The position numbers were made by a program, and so were the translations under genes. This document shows, piece after piece, positions 58,944 to 64,000 of a stretch of DNA of 64,000 nucleotides (positions are counted from its first letter, which is position 1; every line of letters starts with the position of its first letter). The stretch comes from Paenibacillus phytorum (GTDB lineage: Bacteria > Bacillota > Bacilli > Paenibacillales > NBRC-103111). Below the pieces are notes generated by a model that ran no database searches, was not told the origin of the DNA, and saw only the letters and a program-made list of their open reading frames with translations. The stretch lies in NCBI RefSeq assembly GCF_013141715.1, contig NZ_WHOA01000257.1, forward strand, positions 1 to 64,000. The letters run 5' to 3'.

Positions 58944-60131
58944 GTGCAGGTAAAAGACAGCAGGATTCCGCCACTACACGAAGTACGTCCATTCTTCCAA
59001 CCGATACTTTCACTTCAGAGCCAAGAAATCATCGGCTACGAAACACTGGGAAGACGAATTCGGGAGAGTAGTGTCGAAAGTTTGGGGCCTTTTTTCAAAA
59101 ATCCTGACATTCCCGAAGACATGCAGCTTCATATTGATCGGCATTTGAGGGAGCGGGCGATTGAACAGCTAGCTTCGGCTCAAGATGAGAGTTCCTTATT
59201 CATCAACTTAAAACCTTCATGGATCTATCAAACCTATAAGCGCACAGGTGTACTGCCGACTATCGAGCTATTAAGGAAATATCAAATAGATCCAGCGCGT
59301 ATCGTGATCGAAATTACCGAAGAAGAATTCACAGGCAAGCTTCACGAGCTGACGCAAATTGTAGAATTATATCGAGAATTCGGCTGTACGATTGCCATTG
59401 ACGATGTGGGCAGCGGGTTTAGCAATTTCGACCGAATCGCCAGTCTGCAACCGAAGATATTGAAGATCGATCTTAATATTTTGAAAAAAAGCGCCGTCCA
59501 CGCCGGCTACAAGGCGCTAATGCAATCCTTTTCCATTCTAGCGGCTCAAATGGGGGCTTCCCTGCTTGTCGAAGGGGTGGAAACAAAGCAAGAATTGCGC
59601 AGTGCTCTTCAGATCGGAGCCAGGTATGTACAGGGCTATCTCTTCTCCAAAGCTGAACCGCAGTTGCAGCGCCGGGATGCCTTCAAGTCAATGCTGAAAG
59701 AGGAAATGAAACTCTTTGGTCAAGAAGAACTTGGGCGCTATAGCCGCCTTTTGACTATTCATCAAAGTCTAGATTTGCTTATCCATTCTACAGTCTGTAT
59801 ATCAACATCTGAAGAGGCAGATCGTGTCATCGAAAATATCATTAGCAACGTGTCGGAAAACTGTATACGTATGTACATATGTCGGGAGGACGGCTACCAA
59901 ATCTCGTCCAACTACAGCCGCAAAGACGAAACATGGAATAAAGATGAGAGTTATCGCGGGGCAAACTGGACATGGAGACCCTATTTCATCTCCAACATCA
60001 TGATGATGAACCTGCAAAAACAAGGGATCCTATCGCAAGCATACACGGACTTAGACACCTCGCATGAGATTCAGACTTATTCCTGTGCATTGGGAGAGGG
60101 CTTTTATTTGTTTGGGGATTTGATGATTTGA
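58944..60131 (+). CDS. ykuI: YkuI-like EAL phosphodiesterase
   Basis: 395 residues from the GTG at 58944, which has GGAGGG upstream. EAL domain (about 10-245) followed by the YkuI C-terminal PAS-like domain (about 285-395, with RMYICREDGYQI and WTWRPYFISNIMM). EAL reads ETL, but the Glu and the other c-di-GMP phosphodiesterase positions are kept: INLKPSW (Asn), EITEEEF (Glu), IDDVGSG (Asp-Asp), LKIDLN (Lys), VEGVET and VQGYLFS. So it should be active, unlike B. subtilis YkuI, which is regarded as non-catalytic. It is cytoplasmic and may sense a ligand through its C-terminal domain. Confidence 0.9.
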   Translation: MQVKDSRIPPLHEVRPFFQPILSLQSQEIIGYETLGRRIRESSVESLGPFFKNPDIPEDMQLHIDRHLRERAIEQLASAQDESSLFINLKPSWIYQTYKRTGVLPTIELLRKYQIDPARIVIEITEEEFTGKLHELTQIVELYREFGCTIAIDDVGSGFSNFDRIASLQPKILKIDLNILKKSAVHAGYKALMQSFSILAAQMGASLLVEGVETKQELRSALQIGARYVQGYLFSKAEPQLQRRDAFKSMLKEEMKLFGQEELGRYSRLLTIHQSLDLLIHSTVCISTSEEADRVIENIISNVSENCIRMYICREDGYQISSNYSRKDETWNKDESYRGANWTWRPYFISNIMMMNLQKQGILSQAYTDLDTSHEIQTYSCALGEGFYLFGDLMI

Positions 60132-60318
60132 TTTGAGAGATTTATTAAGAGATTGAGAGATTGTTTTTGAGAGAGTACGTGGCAGAGAGCTCGAATGAGA
60201 AAGTGCGTGACAGAGAGTGCGTATGAGGTAGTGCGTGAAATCGAGTGTCTTGTGAGAGGTTACCCCGGGTGGCCTTTTTTGTGTTGGAGTAAGCTCTCGG
60301 TCGATCAGACAACAGACT

Positions 60319-60470
60319 TAGACCCAGACCCAGAGCCAACCCCAAAGGCAAAGCCAAAGCCAGAGCCAGAGCCAAAGTCAAGGCCAAGGCCAAAGCCAAA
60401 GCCAAAGCCAAAGCCAACCCCAACCCCAACCCCAACCCCAACCCCAACCCCAACCCCAACCCCAACCCCC
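60319..60470. repeat. Hexanucleotide repeat tract ending in (AACCCC)9
   Basis: A degenerate run of CCAGAG/CCAAAG-type hexamers (about 60319-60415) leads into nine perfect AACCCC units (60416-60469). The complementary strand is (GGGGTT)9, able to form G-quadruplexes. It lies in the 780-base gap between the YkuI-like gene and ywqA, in which I see no gene; other elements of that gap are GATGCA/TGCATC dyads (e.g. TGATGCA-TTTTG-TGCATCA at 60609-60627) and the ywqA terminator. Confidence 0.92.
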
Positions 60471-60805
60471 GAGAAATTGCTATTCCGACTAATCTAAAAA
60501 CTCCGCAAACGAGCTAATATTGGCTGATTTGGCGGCAACAGGATTCTATTAGAAACAACTAATCCAAAAGTGCATCAAATGATGGGGAATTTTCATTTTT
60601 GGATGAGATGATGCATTTTGTGCATCAAATATCCGTGTTTTGATTCAAAATGGGCGGTATGTGTCGAATTTGCAGCAGTTTTTGCAGCAATACCTCTGAA
60701 AATGTGGCTACCTGCTGAAAGAGATGCACGATTTGCATCAAAGTAGGCGGAGAAGCTTTTGGTGATTAGAGGTTTGATTCGTTCATTCGAGTGGAATTTA
60801 GGCGG

Positions 60806-60835
60806 AAAAAATCCTGCACAAAACTATGCAGGATT
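60806..60835 (-). terminator. Terminator of the ywqB-ywqA operon
   Basis: On the minus strand AATCCTGCA and TGCAGGATT pair around TAGTTTTG, followed by TTTTTT. Confidence 0.82.
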
Positions 60836-60911
60836 CTGTCAAACGAATATGATGCGTCGTAGCGTGCCTAACCTGAACTCCGGTCCAAGCCCGGTCCCAA
60901 ACCCCAGACTC

Positions 60912-63788
60912 CTAAGCCTCGACCCACTCGCGGCGCAACGAGAACAAATCGCGAAGCTCGTCGGTCGACAGCTCGGTGATCCAGTTCTCGCCGGAGCCGA
61001 CGATTTGCTGGCTGAGGCCTAGCTTGCGCTCGATCATCTCATCGATGCGCTCCTCAAGCGTGCCCAGCGTCACGAACTTGTGCACCTGCACATGGCGCGT
61101 CTGGCCGATACGGAAGGCGCGGTCCGTCGCTTGATTCTCGACGGCGGGGTTCCACCAGCGATCGTAGTGGAACACATGATTCGCCGCCGTCAGGTTGAGC
61201 CCGATGCCGCCGGCCTTCAGCGAAAGAATGAACACATTCCGCTGCTCGTCGACCGGCTGGCTGACGTCTTGGAAGTGCGCGATCATCTCATCGCGCCCAT
61301 TCTTCGGTGTTCCGCCGTGCAGGAACAGCACTTTCTCGCCTAGCTCCTGCTGCAGCACATGCTGTAGCAGATTGCCCGTCTCCACAAACTGCGTGAAAAT
61401 CAAGCATTTGTCGCCCTCTTGGCGCAGCTCCTGCACCATCTCGAGCAGGCGCTCCAGCTTGTTGGAGCGTCCGCTCCATGGCGCGTGAATGCCTTCTTTG
61501 AGCAGCAAAGCAGGGTGATTACACACCTGCTTCAGCTTTGTCAGAGCGGCGAGAATGAGACCTCGCCGCTCCATGGCGGAGAGCTTATCTAGACGATCGA
61601 ACATGTCTTGGATGTAGTTCTCATACAGCGAGCCCTGCTCGGCGGTAAGCGAAATGAACGTCTTCGACTCGTTCTTCTCCGGCAGATCCAGCTGAATCGC
61701 GGGATCTTTCTTCTCGCGGCGCAGCAGGAAAGGGCGGATCAGCTTCTGCACCTTGCCGATCGTCTCACTATCACGCGTCTTCTCGATCGCATTCACATAG
61801 CGGTGCGTGAATTCGCGAACCATACCCAGGTAGCCCGGGTTCGCAAAATCAAAGATCGACCACAGCTCCGTGAGCCGATTCTCGATCGGTGTTCCCGTTA
61901 ACGCTATGCGATGGTAACCATCGAGTCGGCGAATAGCGGAAGCTTGCTTCGTATAAGCATTTTTTATATTTTGGGCTTCGTCCAAACAGATGGAGTTCCA
62001 GGCAATTGAGCCTAGCTCAACTTCATCCAGATGGGAAAGCGTATAGGATGTCAAAACCAAATCGACCTTGCCAACGACTTGTTCATTAAAAGCTGGTCCC
62101 TTTAATCGTTGAGGGCCATAGTGAAGATGAACCTTCAGAGACGGCGCAAAACGCTTAAGCTCCATCTGCCAGTTCCCAAGCACGGACGTCGGACATACCA
62201 AAAGGGATGGTGTGTCAGGCTTCTCGTTCTCTTTCACCGTGAGTAAATACGTAATCCACTGGATCGTCTTCCCGAGACCCATGTCATCGGCCAAACAACC
62301 GCCTAGGCCGAAACGGCGCAGGAACAACAGCCATGAGATACCGTCCACTTGATAGTGGCGCAGCGAACCTTGAAAGCTAGGCGGTGGCTGTATCGTCGGA
62401 ATCGACTCTACTTGCGTAAGCTGATCGACCATGTGGCGCAGCTGTTCGTTCAGCTCTACCTCCATCTCGATGTAGCGCATCGCTTCGGGGTCATCCTCAG
62501 CCGGCAGCAGACCGCCGGCATCGCCTGCGAAGTGCAGTTCAAGCACATCGCGGAAGGAGAGGCCCTGCTTCTTCTGCACCTGCTTCATAATCTGCTCGAC
62601 CTGTGCCATGAACAGCGGGTCGAGCTGAATCCAGTTGCCGCGAATCTGGATCAGCTTGCGCTTCTCCTCCAGAAGCTGCCGGAATTCCTCTTCCGTCAGC
62701 TCCAAATCCCCCACAGCCAGCTTCCAGTCGAACTGCATCAGCTGGGTCAGCCCGAACATCGTCTCCCGTCCAGAACCGACGGAAGACTTGATCTTCGCGC
62801 GCAGCTTCGGCTTCATCTTGCGGATGCGTTCCCACCAGGCCGGCAGGAACACGCTCGTTCCGGCCTCAACAAGACGCACGCTTCCCTCTGCGAGGAAGCG
62901 CCAAGCCTCTTCCTCCGTCAACGTCTGACGGAGCCCGGCACCCTCACCCGCATCCAGCCACGGCAGGATACGTACCCATTTCGCCGCGTCACGTTCTACG
63001 CGGCTGAGCTCTGGCAGCCACGCTTCCGGCAGCGGCAGCTCACCAACGACCGGCTCGCCGCTGGGCGTCACCGTGCGCAGCACCTCTGGCGCAAGCCGGT
63101 CCTGCAGCAGCACGCGCAGCTGCCAGCCCGTGCTGTGCGCCAGGTCCGGCTCCACGAGCTGCAGACAGGTACGCATCGGCGACCGGTCTTGGCGCCAACC
63201 AATAGCGACGAGCCAATCCTCCTCGTCGAGCCAGAGATCAGCACCGATCTCTCCGCGGCGCATCAAAGGGTGCGCGGCTTCGAGCTTGCGCAGATTGTCT
63301 TTCATGAGGCCGTCGGCGTCCACCCACTCGGGAATCAACGCATGAATCCAGCGTGATACAGCAGGGGATTCCAAGGCTTGCAGTTCCTCAGGAAGCTGGA
63401 GCTTCCAGCCGATCTCGCCGACTTTCCACTTTTCGTAGTCCGGCATGAAACTACCGGACGCCAGCGCCTCTCGAACAGCCGGAGCAAGACGCATCAAATC
63501 CGCACAGTCCTTATGCCAGCTAAGCTGCAAATGCTGCACAGGCTGCGGATCGCTGAAATAATCGAGCGCATCGAGCGGTAGCAGCTCGATGCCTTCCCGA
63601 TTTTGCCACTCGCTGGGCTCCATGAACGTGCCGAAAAAAGAGGCGCGATGCCAGGCAAACAGCATATTTTTCAAATCAAGAGCATCCCAAATACCGCCGT
63701 TCTCGCGGGTACCCCATAGAAACAAAGAACCATTAGGTATGGAGCTAACGTGAACTGTCAGCGCGCTGGTTTCGATCATCGAATCCAT
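60912..63788 (-). CDS. ywqA: SNF2-family helicase (YwqA-like)
   Basis: 958 residues. The N-terminal half (about 1-450) is the bacterial SNF2-associated region; the C-terminal half is a complete Swi2/Snf2 ATPase: motif I DDMGLGKT (near 505), motif II DEAQ, motif III LTGTPIENR, then motif IV-VI with IFTQFVETG and ATDRAFRIGQTRHVQVHKFV. Such proteins move along double-stranded DNA using ATP and remodel protein-DNA complexes; no specific bacterial role is established. Its start overlaps the end of a SWIM zinc-finger protein gene, as in B. subtilis ywqB-ywqA. Confidence 0.93.
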   Translation of the reverse strand: MDSMIETSALTVHVSSIPNGSLFLWGTRENGGIWDALDLKNMLFAWHRASFFGTFMEPSEWQNREGIELLPLDALDYFSDPQPVQHLQLSWHKDCADLMRLAPAVREALASGSFMPDYEKWKVGEIGWKLQLPEELQALESPAVSRWIHALIPEWVDADGLMKDNLRKLEAAHPLMRRGEIGADLWLDEEDWLVAIGWRQDRSPMRTCLQLVEPDLAHSTGWQLRVLLQDRLAPEVLRTVTPSGEPVVGELPLPEAWLPELSRVERDAAKWVRILPWLDAGEGAGLRQTLTEEEAWRFLAEGSVRLVEAGTSVFLPAWWERIRKMKPKLRAKIKSSVGSGRETMFGLTQLMQFDWKLAVGDLELTEEEFRQLLEEKRKLIQIRGNWIQLDPLFMAQVEQIMKQVQKKQGLSFRDVLELHFAGDAGGLLPAEDDPEAMRYIEMEVELNEQLRHMVDQLTQVESIPTIQPPPSFQGSLRHYQVDGISWLLFLRRFGLGGCLADDMGLGKTIQWITYLLTVKENEKPDTPSLLVCPTSVLGNWQMELKRFAPSLKVHLHYGPQRLKGPAFNEQVVGKVDLVLTSYTLSHLDEVELGSIAWNSICLDEAQNIKNAYTKQASAIRRLDGYHRIALTGTPIENRLTELWSIFDFANPGYLGMVREFTHRYVNAIEKTRDSETIGKVQKLIRPFLLRREKKDPAIQLDLPEKNESKTFISLTAEQGSLYENYIQDMFDRLDKLSAMERRGLILAALTKLKQVCNHPALLLKEGIHAPWSGRSNKLERLLEMVQELRQEGDKCLIFTQFVETGNLLQHVLQQELGEKVLFLHGGTPKNGRDEMIAHFQDVSQPVDEQRNVFILSLKAGGIGLNLTAANHVFHYDRWWNPAVENQATDRAFRIGQTRHVQVHKFVTLGTLEERIDEMIERKLGLSQQIVGSGENWITELSTDELRDLFSLRREWVEA

Positions 63789-64000
63789 TTTCCTTTCTTG
63801 AGCTCTTCTTGGAAAGCACGCAAGCGTGAGAACTTATCCGCTAATCGATATACGTAGTGCTCCCAGCGGTCGTCCTGGCCTAATTGTTTATAGATGCCGT
63901 GCAGCTTCTTAAGCAGTCGAACAGCCGTCTTATAGGAAGCTCTATTTTTCTCCAGAACAGCCCGTTCGGCCGCTTGGTGATAGAGGGGGAGGAGTAAAGC
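63776..64000 (-). CDS. ywqB: SWIM zinc-finger protein, C-terminal part (YwqB-like), cut by window edge
   Basis: 74 codons are in the window. The frame reads LLLPLYHQAAERAVLEKNRA, then YKTAVRLLKKLHGIYKQLG and ends RLRAFQEELKKGKWIR. This lysine/arginine-rich helical end is typical of SWIM-domain proteins encoded next to SNF2 helicases. Its stop codon TGA lies 11 bases inside the SNF2 gene in another frame, so the two are translationally coupled. Confidence 0.82.
   Translation of the reverse strand, partial: ALLLPLYHQAAERAVLEKNRASYKTAVRLLKKLHGIYKQLGQDDRWEHYVYRLADKFSRLRAFQEELKKGKWIR

Noticed and set aside
60195..60497. Open frame with Lys-Pro/Thr-Pro repeats and, on the other strand, a Leu-Gly repeat frame
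   Set aside because: Both are translations of the hexanucleotide repeat, no ribosome binding site, and the non-repeat part resembles no protein.
62349..63356. 335-codon plus-strand frame inside the SNF2 gene
   Set aside because: Antisense shadow caused by biased third positions; residue composition (Gln, His, Arg, Leu) is typical of such artefacts.

Overview
The window looks like a chromosomal segment of a Gram-positive, spore-former-type Bacillota, most probably Paenibacillus or a close relative. The evidence is strong AGGAGG-type ribosome binding sites with frequent TTG and GTG starts, two large secreted S-layer-homology (SLH) proteins, a YcdB/YcdC protein, the long Firmicutes-type GalT, a sigY-yxlC-yxlD sigma operon, a YkuI-like EAL protein, a bmrCD-like ABC exporter pair and a ywqB-ywqA pair. 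I see no rRNA, tRNA, CRISPR array, intact transposase or prophage.

Layout. 0.5-6.4 kb: an FdhF/YdeP-type molybdoenzyme with its FdhD sulfurtransferase, then an HtrA-like secreted protease. 6.4-8.1 kb: VanZ-like protein, small soluble protein, pirin. 8.2-10.2 kb: a BlaI-type repressor, an M56 protease and a DUF2231 membrane protein that appear to share an operator. 10.5-14.8 kb: a 33-codon leader ORF, two tandem terminators and the bmrCD-like heterodimeric exporter. 14.8-15.4 kb: a mobile-looking 86-bp repeat and a Hol_Tox-type type I toxin locus. 16.1-23.4 kb: SLH proteins around an NAD(P)-binding protein and RluF. 23.6-31.7 kb: ilvA, a c-di-GMP-I riboswitch in front of a GGDEF/degenerate-EAL protein, and a nupNOPQ-type nucleoside importer. 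31.9-32.1 kb: a scar joining two gene remnants. 32.2-38.4 kb: SDR, an AraC regulator and galK-galE-galT. 38.5-47 kb: two AraC-family regulators with small ligand-binding-fold neighbours, a YhdH-type reductase, a nitrilase-GNAT-GNAT operon and a chemoreceptor. 47-51.1 kb: a sigY operon whose tail encodes two CPBP intramembrane proteases, flanked by a decayed fragment of the next GNAT gene. 51.1-64 kb: a repeat-rich gap, an HxlR regulator with a quinone-reductase-like enzyme, a divergent UMP kinase, an MFS protein, a hybrid sensor kinase divergent from a YkuI-type phosphodiesterase, a TTGGGG hexamer tract, and ywqA with the 3' end of ywqB at the right edge.

The strongest signals are regulatory and small: the attenuator-like leader before bmrCD, the type I toxin with a sequestered ribosome binding site and an antisense transcription unit, the BlaI-box regulon, the self-contained SigY/anti-sigma/CPBP-protease operon with a matching SigY promoter, the riboswitch on a c-di-GMP synthase, and intergenic arrays of imperfect palindromes with a common 114-bp super-period in two unrelated gaps.
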